Positions 1 to 15,779 of a stretch of DNA of 64,000 bases are shown here, piece by piece; position 1 is the first letter of the stretch, and every line of letters begins with the position of its first letter. The stretch comes from Scylla paramamosain (taxonomy: Eukaryota; Arthropoda; Malacostraca; Decapoda; Portunidae). The stretch covers positions 5,312,967 through 5,376,966 of the forward strand of contig NC_087191.1 of the NCBI RefSeq assembly GCF_035594125.1, in the 5' to 3' direction. The notes under the pieces were generated by a model, which made no database searches, was not told the origin of the DNA, and worked only from the letters and a program-made list of their open reading frames with translations. Both the position numbers and the translations under genes were made by a program.

Positions 1-727
1 ATGACCTAGAGAAATTGGTGCAACACCCTACTCGTATTCCTGACCGTCTTGGAGATACGCCCAACATTCTTGACCTTTTCCTGACCTCTAATCCTTCTGC
101 TTATGCTGTCACCCTTTCTTCTCCGTTGGGCTCCTCCGATCACAATCTCATATCTTTATCTTGTCCTATCACTCCAATCTCTCCTCAGGATCCCCCTAAG
201 CGAAGGTGCCTCTGGCGTTTTGCCTCTGCTAGTTGGGGGGACCTGAGGCGGTATTTTGCTGATTTTCCTTGGAATGACTACTGCTTCCGTGTCAGAGACC
301 CGTCTTTGTGTGCTGAGCGCATAACAGAGGTGATATTGTCTGGCATGGAGGCGTACATTCCTCACTCTTTTTCTCGTCCTAAACCTTCTAAACCTTGGTT
401 TAACACAGCTTGTTCTCGTGCTATACATGATAGAGAGGTGGCCCAGAAAAGGTACTTAAGCCTTCCTTCACCAGAATCTCATGCACTTTATATTTCTGTC
501 CGGAGCCATGCCAAGTCTGTTCTCCAACTAGCCAAAAACTCCTTCATTAACAGAAAATGTCAAAACCTTTCAAGATCTAACTCCCCTCGTGATTTCTGGC
601 ATCTAGCCAAAAATATCTCCAATAACTTTGCTTCTTCTTCTTTCCCTCCTCTACTTCAACCAGATGGCACCACTGCTATCACGATTCTGGGCTTGTTCCT
701 CCCTCTCCTCCACCCTCTGACTACTTC

Positions 728-2072
<1,345 letters not shown>

Positions 2073-2215
2073 TTCTATCTATTTACCTATTTAGTTTTTA
2101 TAAATTGTACTAAGATGTTGCTGCCTTTGAGGACTTAGCGAGAGAGTTAGACTCTTAATTTTACAATATAAGTAAGGCTACTGATATAACATTATCGACT
2201 AATAATGCACATAAA

Positions 2216-3457
2216 GTGATTAGATGTGTATTTATTTTCTTCAGTAGCAGCATGACCATATGTATGTGTCATGTGTCACAGCATGGCTTCACGAAGGGGA
2301 AGTCTTGCCTGACAAACTTGTTAAGTTTTTACAGTAAGGTGTACGAGGCAGTAGATAATGGAGATAGTTATGATATCTTATATCTGGACTTTAGTAAAGC
2401 ATTCGACAAGGTGCCCCATCAAAGGCTCCTGAGAAAGGTTAGGGCGCACGGGATAGATGGGAAGGTGTTAGGTTGGATAGGGTCATGGCTTGGTAACAGG
2501 CGACAGAGAGTGCTAATAAACGGCTCGAAATCCGAGTGGGGTCATGTCATTAGTGGGGTGCCACAGGGATCAGTATTAGGGCCATTATTATTTCTAATAT
2601 ATATCAATGACTTGGATAGTGGAATTAATAGCGATGTTAGTAAATTTGCGGATGACACAAAGATAGGTAGATTAATTAGGTCAGAAGCGGATGCCATCGC
2701 CTTGCAGACAGACTTAGATAGAATGAATGAATGGACGGATAGATGGCAAATGCAATTTAATATCAATAAATGCAAAGTGCTTAGCGTAGGTAGAGGAAAC
2801 CCACACAATAGGTACACATTAAACACCCAAACTCTGGTAGGTACAGGGTACGAGAAAGATTTAGGAGTTATAGTTAGCTCTGAACTCCGTCTAGGGAAAC
2901 AATGCATAGAAGCCAGAAACAAGGCAAATAGGGTACTAGGATTCATTTTTAGGAGTGTTAAAAGTAGAAGGCCGGAGGTAATATTAAAGTTATACTTGGC
3001 GCTGGTCAGACCTCATCTAGACTACGCTGTGCAGTTCTGGTCCCCACATTACAGGAAAGATATAGGTCTATTAGAATCAGTACAGAGGAGAATGACTAAA
3101 AGGATACAGGGGATGAGGAGTATTCCTTACGAAGCGAGGCTGAAGCGGTTAAATTTACATTCTCTAGAGAGACGTAGGTTAAGAGGGGACCTGATAGAGG
3201 TCTTTAAGTGGTATAAGGGTTATAACAAGGGAGATATAAGCAAAATTCTTAGGATCAGCAACCAGGGTAGAACAAGAAATAACGGGTTCAAGCTTGAAAA
3301 ATTTAGGTTTAGGAAGGAGATAGGAAAAAATTGGTTCTCGAATAGAGTGGTAGATGAGTGGAACGGACTCAGTAATCATGTAGTTAGTGCTAGGACACTA
3401 GAGAGCTTTAAGAGAAGATTAGACAAGTTTATGGATGGGGATGATAGGTGGAAATAG
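2216..3457 (+). CDS. CR1-like reverse transcriptase, C-terminal part
   Basis: The open frame gives 413 residues, but the first ~19 residues are probably flanking DNA, since family homology starts at QHGFTKGKSCLTNLL. RT motifs in order: LDFSKAFDKVPH (motif A), [19 protein letters not shown] (motif B), FADDTKIG (motif C, catalytic FADD), then EKDLGVIVSSELRLGKQC, and the C-terminal region with LVRPHLDYAVQFWSP, RMTKRIQGM and FKRRLDKFMDGD. The N-terminal endonuclease is absent because of the 5' truncation, so the protein could not support autonomous retrotransposition. No stop or frameshift is present from motif A to the natural stop codon. CR1/L2-type assignment rests on motif style and the 3' octamers. 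Confidence 0.88.
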   Translation: MIRCVFIFFSSSMTICMCHVSQHGFTKGKSCLTNLLSFYSKVYEAVDNGDSYDILYLDFSKAFDKVPHQRLLRKVRAHGIDGKVLGWIGSWLGNRRQRVLINGSKSEWGHVISGVPQGSVLGPLLFLIYINDLDSGINSDVSKFADDTKIGRLIRSEADAIALQTDLDRMNEWTDRWQMQFNINKCKVLSVGRGNPHNRYTLNTQTLVGTGYEKDLGVIVSSELRLGKQCIEARNKANRVLGFIFRSVKSRRPEVILKLYLALVRPHLDYAVQFWSPHYRKDIGLLESVQRRMTKRIQGMRSIPYEARLKRLNLHSLERRRLRGDLIEVFKWYKGYNKGDISKILRISNQGRTRNNGFKLEKFRFRKEIGKNWFSNRVVDEWNGLSNHVVSARTLESFKRRLDKFMDGDDRWK

Positions 3458-3545
3458 GTAGGAGTGTTTCATACAGGGACTGCCACGTGTAAGCCTGGTC
3501 GCTTCTTGCAGCTTCCCTTATTTCTTATGTTCTTATGTTCTTATG
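2273..3545 (+). mobile_element. CR1-like LINE, 5' truncated
   Basis: A 5'-truncated non-LTR retrotransposon. Homology begins abruptly inside the RT near 2273 and runs through an intact RT C-terminal frame, a short 3' UTR and three perfect copies of an 8-bp unit at the 3' end. There is no poly-A tail. Short tandem octamers in place of poly-A are a hallmark of CR1-type LINEs. Severe 5' truncation is normal for target-primed insertion. The strong coding frame, free of stops over 413 codons, suggests it is younger than the LINEs on either side. Confidence 0.88.
3522..3545 (+). repeat. 3' octamer tail of CR1-like LINE, 3 x TTCTTATG
   Basis: Three perfect head-to-tail copies of TTCTTATG directly follow the 3' UTR. 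In CR1-type elements the 3' end carries such octamers and serves as the RT recognition end. Confidence 0.85.
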
Positions 3546-3705
3546 TTTATAGGTAAATACCGGGTGTGGACGTGCACGGGTACCTTGATAAATAATCATA
3601 TATCATAATATATAATTATATTTGTGAGCCTCTATCTCTTTGTAATGTATTTTGGCATATATATATTTTTTTCTATAAGAAGGCTTTCTCTCGTTTTATT
3701 TATGC

Positions 3706-3832
<127 letters not shown>

Positions 3833-4184
3833 GTTCTGATTAATTTATTACACCCAAAGATCTTGTACATATGCAAATAGCAAACGCATTTAAAAATTAA
3901 AATTACAAATGAAAATTACCACCCACCAAATGTGGATGATGAGTAATTATTAAATCTAAAGTGTCCCATAAGAAAAGGTGTTAGCAAATTTCAACAAATG
4001 GAAGTCCTGCGGTATTAGATCTGTTACAAATGGACATTCTAATAATCTTCAATATTGTTAGCATTAGGAGCGTCGCACAGCTTACAGGAGAAGCAAGGCG
4101 TATCTGCCTCCTTGGCCACTTTGCCTCACTCGCCGTTATTCCAGCCTGAGGCCTGAGGCACACACCGCGTTGTGTCGGCCAACA

Positions 4185-4780
4185 TCAGTCCCTTGCGACG
4201 ACACTTATGAGGATATGGGAGGAAGTGTTCGTGATGCTGGATGGACGCACTGATGGCCCTTTCACCATCGCGACGATGGCGAGTGGGGGAGCGAGCGGCT
4301 TGGCATACCAGTTTCTTGTACCATGAGAGGCAGCAGTGTCACTAGCAGCTGGCGTGTCCAGGTCACAGCTAACTCCAGGGAGGCGGTCAGCTGTGTCGTT
4401 GGCCAGAAGTCCGATGTGTGACGGAATCCACACGCAGTGAATCGTCAGTGAGCAATAGTGAGCTGTAGCAAGGTGGCGAAGAGCGTATATCACCAGGTGT
4501 TGGGATGCAGACCTGGGAGAGGAGAGGGCACGGAGAGGTGACTGTGAGTCGCAGATGATCAAGCTGTTGCTTTTTGTCCGCGTCAGCAAACCAACTGCAT
4601 CCAGGAGCACACAATACGTGGAACTTGAAGAACAGGGGAGCTTACCTCCCACCTTTTCCTTGGGGGATGTGGGGTGAGGGGCTTCAGACTCGGAGAGAAC
4701 ACAGTACAACTAGCATTGCCATCGCCCTGTAGGGAACTGTCGGTGTATAGGTGGTGGGCCAGACGGAGAGACGAGCACAA
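4185..4780 (-). pseudogene. LINE-D RNase H domain fragment
   Basis: Two overlapping minus-strand frames carry RNase H signatures: HLYTDSSLQGDGNASC (first catalytic Asp region, about 4780-4700), LIICDSQSPLRALSS (second Asp) and VWIPSHIGLLANDTADRL (histidine and last Asp regions). A frameshift separates the first motif from the others. In LINEs this domain removes RNA from the RNA:DNA hybrid. The fragment is too broken to be functional. Confidence 0.75.
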
Positions 4781-5029
4781 TCTGGCGATAGTCTACAAGG
4801 CTCATTGTTTTCGGAGCTGAGGTAGGTCAGAGGTGGTGGCTGGAGTGTAGGAGACTGGCGGCACGGGGATCCGCCAGGGTAAGGGGCGGTGGTCCACATC
4901 CTCCGCCATGATGGTGATGTTGAGTCCCAAAACATCGTGGAAGCGGTGCTAACTAGTGTGCGGCCAGTAGTAGGGAGACAGGCAAGGATGATGTAAACAC
5001 TTGATGCTGAAACATTTGACTATATTCTG

Positions 5030-5227
5030 TCAACAAGTGGCGAAAGCATATTGCATGTTTACAATCTTGGTGGAGACAGGGCAGCCCAGGATGAGTTTCA
5101 TTGCTTGAATCTGAAATCTTTCAAGAGGCTGTAAAGTTGCTCTTGAGAGTTGACAAAGCACAGTCCACCACTGATCGAAGGAACGGAATGTAAATGGTAC
5201 TGGCGATGGGGATGGACACTTCAGCAA
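5030..5227 (-). pseudogene. LINE-D post-RT segment
   Basis: The short minus-strand reading TLQPLERFQIQAMKLILGCP matches the RT-to-RNase H connection of I-like LINEs, where a PLxxxQNxAxRxIxG-type motif is common. It lies between the RT fragment and the RNase H fragment, in the expected order. No frame links it to either neighbour. Confidence 0.6.
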
Positions 5228-5487
5228 AATAGCTATTCAGCCACTTGAGCGGAATCAGGCGTCGTTGCAGCTAGGTGATCCGTACTGGCGCTCCCAAAGT
5301 AAACATATTGCGTGGACAGAGATATGATGTTACCCATGATGAATTCTTACTAGATGGGGGGAGAAGATTTGAGTCCATATGAGGAGGCTGACACATAGGT
5401 AGTGAAGGTAGCGTTGCAAATCTTAAGGGGGAAATTGACTGAACGCATATATCATCTGCATAGCAAGTGATGGTTGTTTCGGTGACC

Positions 5488-5820
5488 TCAGGAGTAGGGA
5501 GAGAGGGCAGTGGATGAGGATGCTGAATAAAAAGGGACTAGTGATTCCGCCCTGCGGAGTACAGAACTCAAACTCCTTAGCGGTACTGCATGCCCCCCCC
5601 CCCCCCCGGTGAAGAGAACACGAAACGTTCTATGGCGAAGGTAACCTCTGATCCATCTCAGCAGTTTTCTTTTAATGCCAAACTCGACTAGCTGGTTTAA
5701 AATGATGTCTCTGTTGGCGAGGTCAAAGACTATGTTTGAATCAATGAAGGTCACAGCACTGCCAGGGGAAATGAAACGTACTGTAAAAAAAAAAAAAAAA
5801 ATGGGATAAGAAAAGGGCAA
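5488..5820 (-). pseudogene. LINE-D reverse transcriptase fragment
   Basis: The minus-strand reading contains AVTFIDSNIVFDLANRDIIL, corresponding to RT motif A, followed by LVEFGIKRKLLRWIRGYL and RTFRVLFTG. In related LINEs this is the stretch just before motif B. The motif A segment reads FIDSNIVFD, keeping both aspartates. Downstream the frame degrades at a polyglycine stretch made by the C/G run, and the GxPQG motif is not readable in frame. Confidence 0.7.
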
Positions 5821-8912
<3,092 letters not shown>

Positions 8913-8925
8913 CGCCCCCTCATAA
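8913..8925 (-). promoter_or_regulatory. Gypsy A polypurine tract
   Basis: On the minus strand the purine-rich stretch ATGAGGGGGCG directly precedes the TGTAATG start of the 3' LTR. That is the position of a polypurine tract, the plus-strand primer of reverse transcription. The same sequence precedes the related LTR in the left inverted arm (26141-26152). Confidence 0.75.
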
Positions 8926-9039
8926 ATGAAAAAGTTTTGGAAGCTATAAGAAAACTTGGTAAAATTTTGGGAATATACTACTGGCTAATATAGGGCCCAG
9001 CCCGCGACAAACAATTTGCTACTACATTATCAGTGCCCT

Positions 9040-9380
9040 TAATGTGCCGGATGTCAAGGTTATATTCTTGCAACAATAGACTCCATAAACTGGAGCTGCC
9101 TATGGTCCGAGAAAATAGTCACTTAAGGGCCATAAGCAGACACATAAACTCCTAGGTGCTGTAAGGTCAGAATTAAAGCTAAAAGTTCTTGTTCAATTAC
9201 AGATTTTTTTTTTTCTGGGTAGGGATGAATTTCTTAGAAAAGTAACAAATGGGGTGATTTACTTCGTTATCATCCAGCTGCATTCATACAGCTCCTACCC
9301 CAACCTGGTTGGCATCAACAACTAGAGCAAAGGGCTGAGGGAAACAACCTTCATTTTCACAAAAGTCTCCTTACACTCTC
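9040..9380 (-). pseudogene. Gypsy A RNase H remnant
   Basis: Minus-strand translation in broken frames gives KKKSVIEQELLALILTLQHL and then VYVSAYGP and VTIFSDHRQLQF. These match the E (IEKELLA), D (FTDHxPL) and adjacent regions of Ty3/Gypsy RNase H. In-frame stops interrupt it. It lies directly downstream of RT on the minus strand and ends the pol region; no integrase follows it, because integrase is upstream in this element. Confidence 0.7.
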
Positions 9381-9599
9381 TGGTCCACTCCCAGAGACGC
9401 CCTTTCTGTAGGAGGACAGTTAGAAGGGTATGTAGGGTTGATTACCCTGGTACAAATCGACGGTAGTATCCCACTACCACGAGAAACCTCTGGAAAGCAC
9501 GGCGACAGGACGGGGCGGGGAACCGCCTGATCGCCTCCACTTTAGCTTCAGGAGGGGTCACACAGCCATGACTCACTACATATCCCAAATATTGGACAC

Positions 9600-10394
9600 G
9601 AGCTTTTGCAAACTCATTCTTATCGAGGTGGATGACTAACCCCGCCTCATAGAGTTGTGCAAACAGCGCCTACACGTTGGTAAGGTGGTCTTGCTAGGTC
9701 CTTCCATAAATTACTACGCCGTTTTTATAAACGATACAGTGGGGCAAGTCCTCTATAACCCAGTCTGTCAACCACTGGAAGGTGACCGGGGCATTCTTGA
9801 GGCCATAAGGCATGACTTGACACTAATACATAGCACTGTTGGCCACAAAGCTGGCGATCTCCTTGGCCAGATCCGTCAAAAGGACCTGCCAGATACCCTT
9901 GACAAGATCGATTTTGTAATAAACGTGGCCGCCCCAATGCGGTCCGCAGAATCGTCTAGTCTGGGCTGGGAATAAGTGTGAACCTTTGGGAGGGAGTTGA
10001 CTTCTCTAAAATCGATACAGAACCTGATCCGGCTGTCAGATTTCGGCTGGTGAACTCCCATCACCATAACCCCTCTTAATGAGCCATGCTTCAGCATGTA
10101 GTCTAATTCCTCTTCCAACAACTGCTGCTTGTGGAGATTTACACGGTAGGGTGGTAGTTTCACAGGAACAGCATTCCCCACATCATTATCGCGCTCTACC
10201 AGAGACGTTCTTCTTGGAGTACAGCAAAAGACCGAGGGATATTTTCCTAACCGATCTAACATTTCCCGCTGGCACACCCCGTCCAAATGGCTCAGTTTCT
10301 CCTCTAGAAGCTGCGCACTATTCTTTTCCCAGTACTCTGCAGGACCAATTGGCTCGGGGACAAGATTATCAGGTTCCTGTCCTTCACTTCCCAA
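9600..10394 (-). pseudogene. Gypsy A reverse transcriptase
   Basis: RT of Ty3/Gypsy type. On the minus strand, PVKLPPYRVNLHKQQLLEEE is the usual RT entry segment, followed by MLKHGSLRGVMVMGVHQPK, RIRFCIDFREVNSLPK and a FITKSIL segment, where active elements read FxTKxDL. After a frameshift near 9900 the reading continues with VMPYGLKNAPVTFQWL (motif B region). The catalytic YxDD appears as YKNGVVIYGRT at about 9711-9743, so both metal-binding aspartates are changed. Further frame breaks follow through QYLGYVVSHG. Its RNase H follows and its integrase precedes it. Confidence 0.85.
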
Positions 10395-10736
10395 AAAAAC
10401 AAAACAAGAGGCGCTTCTTCCATGGCTGAAACTAAAGAGCCTTACTGGTTATTCTTGCAATAATAAGGCTTCAGCATATTAACATGACAAAGCTGATCCT
10501 GCTTTCGCCGGTCTGGAGTGGCAACCAGATAATCTAATTCACCCACACGCTTTTCCACTACATAAGGACCGCTGTAGCGTGCAGCCAGCGGGTGTCCGAG
10601 TCAGGAGCAACACTAGCACCTCACCTCTAGGGTCAAAAAATGGGTACTTGGCCTTCCAGTCATAGTACATCTTCATGTGCTTCTGAGCCTGGCCCAGGTG
10701 CAACTGAACCACTTCGAGTGCCTTCATTAACTTCTC

Positions 10737-11573
10737 TCATGTGCATGTCACCATGTTCAACAAAGATTCCAGAGAACCAGACCGGGGGCAGCACCAGGCA
10801 TTTCGAACCACATCCAACGGACCACGCACACGGTATCCGAACACCAGCTGGTTCGGCGAGAACCCCAGTAACTCTGTAGGCGCCTCTCGGACAAAAAACA
10901 TTACATAAAGGACCTCCTCATCCCAATCCTTGTCATGGTCCAGACAAAAGTTTTCAATGGTTTTCAAAGTTTGTTGGTGCCGCTCCAAGGCTACTTGTAA
11001 CTGAGGATGGTACGCACTGGACAGGATGTGCCTAATCCCCAACTCAGTTATGGTTTGAGCAAACTGTTTTGAAGTAAAATTGGCCCCTTGGTCTGATTGA
11101 ACCTCGGAAAGCAGTCCAAAATGAGTAAAAAACTGGACAAGAACCTTCAGAACCACCTTGGAAAAGATGTTCCTGATGGGTATGGCTTCTTGGTACCTTG
11201 TGGTGGCATCCATTATTGTGAGCAGGCACTTGTAACCTGCTCGAAAAGTGGGGAGAGTGCCCACAATATCAATAAGTACTCGGGTGAAGGGAAGATGAAC
11301 AACGGGGATAGGGCAAAGAGGTGTTAAGGGTGGCACTTGGTTAGGCTTGCCCACCATCTGACATGTGTGGCAGTACTTAATAATGGTAGCAACATTATCT
11401 GTCATACTGAGCCACCAAAAATTCCTCCGTAGCATCGCCACGGTTTTCCTAATTCCGGGGTGACCCGCCATCGGACCCTCATGTGCCAATGGCACGAGTG
11501 CTTCTCTGAACTTAAACGGCACTAACATTCCGAGTAATTCACCTCCATCAACTTTTCTCCACCGACGGTACAA
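10737..11573 (-). pseudogene. Gypsy A integrase
   Basis: 278-residue frame containing an HHCC zinc domain (AHEGPMAGHPGIRKT then YCHTCQMVGKPNQ) and the DDE core: VLIDIVGTLP (first Asp), EVQSDQGANFTSKQF (second Asp) and SAYHPQLQVALERHQQTLKT (Glu). After the core, GFSPNQLVFGYRVRGPLDVV is the usual Ty3/Gypsy block before the C-terminal domain. The frame is open from near the zinc finger to beyond the core, the best preserved part of this element. The C-terminal GPY/F module is not seen in frame. It lies between the protease/linker and RT, which is the reverse of the usual Ty3/Gypsy pol order. Confidence 0.9.
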
Positions 11574-12320
11574 AATTTTCTTCTGCAGCGCAAATTATTC
11601 CCTACCCTCCACTTTACTACCTTCACCCACCTTTGCAAAGCATGGGGACAATTCTTTATCTCCCTGTTGCTCATCAATAAGCTCATCAGGCTCAACATCA
11701 TTAAGATCCCTCAGTACTACAGGGTCAGGCAGCAGAGGCAAAACCAACACCCTAGACCCCCTTTGGCGTCTGTGGCGCGAGCGAGTCACTCGCTGAGCGT
11801 GGGAAAGCCCTATCCTCTCCAGACAACTGACTGGCCGCCGGCTCAGGGGTTAACGCAGATGGGCCACAGCAAAGGCCATCACCCATCGAGTTTACAGCTG
11901 GCAAGGGAACAGCCTTTTCCCTGCATCCGGGACACTCTGCAGGTGAGGAAACTACGAACTTCCCCGCAAAGCTGGGAGCCTCCTCGCCCTTGGCAGTGAT
12001 CCCCAACATGCCTGACTCACCAGGCTTGTGCCCGGACTGTGCATCACCATCCACATCCTCTGCCTAATCCCAACCTCAGGTGTGCCCTGCTGAGCGAGGT
12101 GGACTAGCAAATAGACCTAAATCCAACACTTCAGCCTCACCCGCAGTAACATCCCCAACCAAGTCAGGTGCGTCTATTGGCGGCTCTGCTTTCTCGCAGT
12201 CAGCCCCAGCATCCTGATTCAAGGACGAGTCCAACTCTGAATCGTCCACTCCCTCACCAGCAGTGGAACAGGCCTCTGGGCACTCCACTGCCCCCACTGC
12301 AGCACTTACATCGTCTCTGC
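11574..12320 (-). pseudogene. Gypsy A protease-integrase linker
   Basis: Broken minus-strand frames rich in Asp, Glu, Gly, Ser and Pro (for example LVGDVTAGEAEVLDL and VLVLPLLPDPVVLRDLND). There is no domain signature. It occupies the same place as the low-complexity stretch between protease and integrase in Gypsy B, so it is read as the linker. Confidence 0.5.
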
Positions 12321-12800
12321 ACTCCTCTCTCGGTAGCCCCTGCTGTATTGGAATTGACCCCAGGAGCTGCAGAGGAACTCACCCTCCTTACCATAGAGCG
12401 GGTGATAACATTAACAGAGTTGGGTACATCAGCAACCTCCACAGCTGGGACGAGGTACGTGGATGGGGACTGTGCCCAAACTTGCCTTCCTGCCAGATCA
12501 TTTCCTAAAGAGGTCAACCCCGGACACTGGCAGGTCCTCCGCCACGGCCACTTGCGCCTCTGTGATCACCAGCAGACACGTCAGCCTCACGTTAATGGTG
12601 GCAAACCTCTCGACAGCATTGATGTCCCGACACAGTACTGCCTTCCCGGAGGTTACCTTCCTCCCTGAAATATTCCGGCACAAAGACTGATGGGCCGCTG
12701 TGTCACGCAACACGGTGACAGGATACGCCACCCCTGCAATCTCGACCGTCCCTTGGCACAAGAGAGGGCGGCACCAATCTAATCCCGACCTTGCTTTCTC
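12320..12800 (-). pseudogene. Gypsy A aspartic protease
   Basis: The minus strand gives GVAYPVTVLRDTAAHQSLC, the retropepsin active-site region, here DTA instead of the usual DTG or DSG, followed by AEDLPVSGVDL. After a frameshift near 12500 it continues as LGNDLAGRQVWAQS and VNVITRSMVRR. Gypsy B shows the same sequence of motifs (LRDTAVNQNLI, VDMLVGNDLVGGRV, VTRTMARRG), confirming the identification and the frameshift. The protease would cut the Gag-Pol precursor; this copy is broken. Confidence 0.8.
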
Positions 12801-12899
12801 AGGCGGCGTGCTAGCAGCTGACACGGAAGCAATACTCCTTGCCTTCTCTCTGGCCAGATTGTATGGAGAGTCAAGAGCTTCCTCCTTACCATGGTCTGG

Positions 12900-14080
12900 C
12901 CAGACAAGCAAAGCTACTGATTTTTGAGGAGGCTTTGGGGTGGAAGGCGAGATCAACTTGAGGTAATTGGATCGGAAGTGCCCTATAGCCCTGCAGTGGT
13001 AACAGGTAGGCTGGTTATTAAATTTGTGGGTGCTATGCATCATACTACCCATTGCTCTCCTCTTTGGGTCAAAAGGTGAGCTGGTGTTATATGAATTCCC
13101 GGGCAGAGACTTATTTCCAAAGTCACCCCTGTGGCGGGGATTTCCTGTGTGGTCAACACTATCACCCTCCCCCCACTGCCTCCTTACCATTTCTAGCCGG
13201 CGAGTTTACCTACAATACCTCCGTGGTGGGATGCATGGGGGTGGGCCAACACATGACCATTTATCTATGTAGCTGCCTCCTTAAGGCTTTTGAACCTTTT
13301 CTCACGGAGCAGTGGTACTAACATCAGTAAGCTACTCCATTGACCTTAGTTCCTTTAACTCACGGTAGGAGGTGGACTGCTCGCTAGCAATAAACGTTTC
13401 AAAAATCTCCTTCAGATAGCGAACACATTCTAAACAGGAGTGACTGGACCGTTTCTTCACTCCGCGGAATTGCAGCCTATATGGCTCCAACAGCAGTTAA
13501 TATGCTCTTAGGATGTCAACTTTAAGCTCCTCATAATCCTCCAGATCCTTAACTGACATCCTGTCATAAACCTCCAAGGCCTTACATTTCAACATATTGG
13601 TAAGAAGGCCAACGTCATCCCTCCTGAGGCCAATCGAATTCTGAATTTTTTTTCTCAAATCTCCTAAACCACTCCGTCACCTTTTCATCACACTCAAGGA
13701 TCAACTGTATCATCTTTAACTCCTCCTCTTCTTAAGCCATAAAGTGAATTGACTTCAATCCGAGTCTTCTCCAACGCAAACACCCTATTCTTCTCAGCCT
13801 CCTCCCTCTCATACATCTTTGCCTCCTTCTCCTCCTTAAGTAATCTCATTTCCCTCTCCTTCTCGACCTCAAGTAGCCTCATCTCTTTCTTGGCTTTAAG
13901 CCTCCGGGCTTCTCTAGCCTCCTCAGTCTTCATCCTCCTTTTCTAGGCTTCAGCTTCCAACTAGAGCCATCTTAATTCTCTCTTTTTCTCAGCTTCTAAT
14001 CTCTAAGCTTCTCTAACCTCCTCTAGCTCCATTCTCCTCATCTCCAGCTTAAATCTCATCTCATCAGACATGCTTTCGAT
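12900..14080 (-). pseudogene. Gypsy A gag with coiled coil and zinc knuckle
   Basis: Gag remains on the minus strand. The N-terminal part (about 13933-13694) is a Lys/Glu/Arg-rich coiled coil (KKEMRLLEVEKEREMRLL) with related sequence upstream to ~14080. The C-terminal part has a nucleocapsid knuckle at about 12968-13009 reading CYHCRAIGHFRSNY, where the last cysteine of CX2CX4HX4C is Tyr. Several in-frame stops lie between the two. It directly precedes the protease. Confidence 0.7.
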
Positions 14081-14294
14081 CTGGGAGAAGCCACCAACGC
14101 TGCAGGCAGTGCAGTGGTGTCCTCACACCAAATTGGGCCAAATCTACACTTCCGCCCACAGCAAAGGCAAGGGACTAAGATCGCAAGTCATCCCTTCTAC
14201 TAACCCTACTCTTCATGTTTTACACTAAAGGTGAGCACAGACAAGACAATGACACAAACAACAGTTTACGCACGTGGCGACGAAGCTCCCAGCT

Positions 14295-14312
14295 ATCCTG
14301 GTGAGGTCGCCA
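14295..14312 (-). promoter_or_regulatory. Gypsy A primer binding site (putative)
   Basis: Five bases after the 5' LTR ends (minus strand) the sequence reads TGGCGACCTCACCAGG. It starts with TGG, complementary to the CCA end of a tRNA. The first eight bases match the TGGCGACC start of the tRNA-Arg type used by mdg1/412-like Gypsy elements, as I recall it; the rest differs. Confidence 0.6.
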
Positions 14313-14317
14313 ATTTC

Positions 14318-15026
14318 TGTTACGACCACAAATCCCTGCCCCTTCACAAAGCAGCCGCACCAGGACTAGCTTCACTGAGCCACCTCTTACGTGGACTCAG
14401 TGCACGGCTAACAGACAAGTGTACAGGGTCCTTTGTGACTCCTGCGCCCTATTCACAATGGTCATAACACCAGATCCCACTAAGTTGATGTTGCCAGACT
14501 GTTTTACCAACCCACAGACAAGGGAAATACTCCAAACAACACTTAACAATCACAGCTGCAGAAGAATCGACAACCGCACTTAGGAAAAGTTAACATACAA
14601 TAACTCCTATATAGTCAAGGTATAATATCCCTTTGGGCTTCCACCACCTGTGATAGTCCTCCCACTGCCCAAAAGAATGATATAGCCGCTAGTCGAGTAG
14701 TATCGTTTAGTGCCTCCTGGACAGCTGGCCTTACGCTCCAACCACTTTCCCGCGCCGCTGGTAACAGGGAAGGGTTGTCTTTACTTGAAAATAGAAAAAA
14801 AAAAAAAAAAATTTTAAAGTCACTAATCGGAATAAGATGAATACTGATTATTGAATTGTTAAGGCCAACTCTTCTGCTGTAAACTATGTGAGACTCAAAC
14901 TGACTAACCAAATATAAATAGGGTAAATTAATCGAGGAAGGAGAGACTCTAGACACCAGGGGTTCTTACAGTAAGTTTATGGCAGCGAGCGGCCACTCTT
15001 AATCGTACATCTGGGGTTCGTAATCT

Positions 15027-15124
<98 letters not shown>

Positions 15125-15179
15125 TATTATCATTCTTTCTCGTTCTTCACTTTAAATTGTGTTGTCACTGCACATTACA
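14318..15179 (-). repeat. Gypsy A 5' LTR (right on plus strand)
   Basis: 862 bp, from TGTTACGACC to CTGCACATTACA on the plus strand, with TGT...ACA ends. It pairs with the longer LTR at 7538-8912 but has an internal deletion near 14733. It contains a long CT tract and several short indels, indicating age. Confidence 0.88.
15030..15121. repeat. (CT)n microsatellite inside Gypsy A LTR
   Basis: About 92 bp CT run, longer than the homologous run in the other LTR. Confidence 0.95.
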
Positions 15180-15288
<109 letters not shown>

Positions 15289-15779
15289 GTTGTTATACTC
15301 TAGAAATATGTAAAAGAAAATGAGTCATGATTATAACAATAAACATATAAAGTTGACTACTCTTTAGAAATAGAGGAAAGAAATTCTGAGATTTTTTTTT
15401 TTTTTACTGCTATTTATCATGTACAGTAAAACCCCTTTAAAACGAACACAAATAAGCCAAATATCAGATAACTCAAACTTTTGGTCGGCTTATGTGAAAA
15501 GCCGGCCAGCCAGCCGAACACACCAAATCCCTTCCGAACAAATTTCATTTTTTTTTCAGCTTAAGGTCGGCTTAAGCGAAAAAAAAAAAAAAGGCCAGCT
15601 GACCGAACATCTATCGGATAAATTACTCTTCAGGTCGGCTTATGTAAATAACTGGCGCGCCGACCAAACACTGGCTGCGCTTGAATTACATTACTGTAAA
15701 TATCTATCTTGGGACTTATGATGTGCTTATAATGTGTTAAAGAATATGCTGTAAATAACAACAAGCGTACATGTTTATG

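Larger units (their letters stand above)
3965..5820 (-). mobile_element. Decayed LINE with RNase H (LINE-D)
   Basis: Minus-strand remains of a LINE whose pieces lie in the expected order from right to left: RT motif A region (5820-5488), post-RT segment (5227-5030), RNase H (about 4780-4330) and a C-terminal Cys-rich end (about 4180-3965). Multiple frameshifts and a 15-bp C run at 5593-5607 break the frames. An RNase H downstream of RT is typical of I-like LINE clades and separates this from LINE-A, LINE-B and the CR1-like element. Ends are approximate. Confidence 0.75.
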
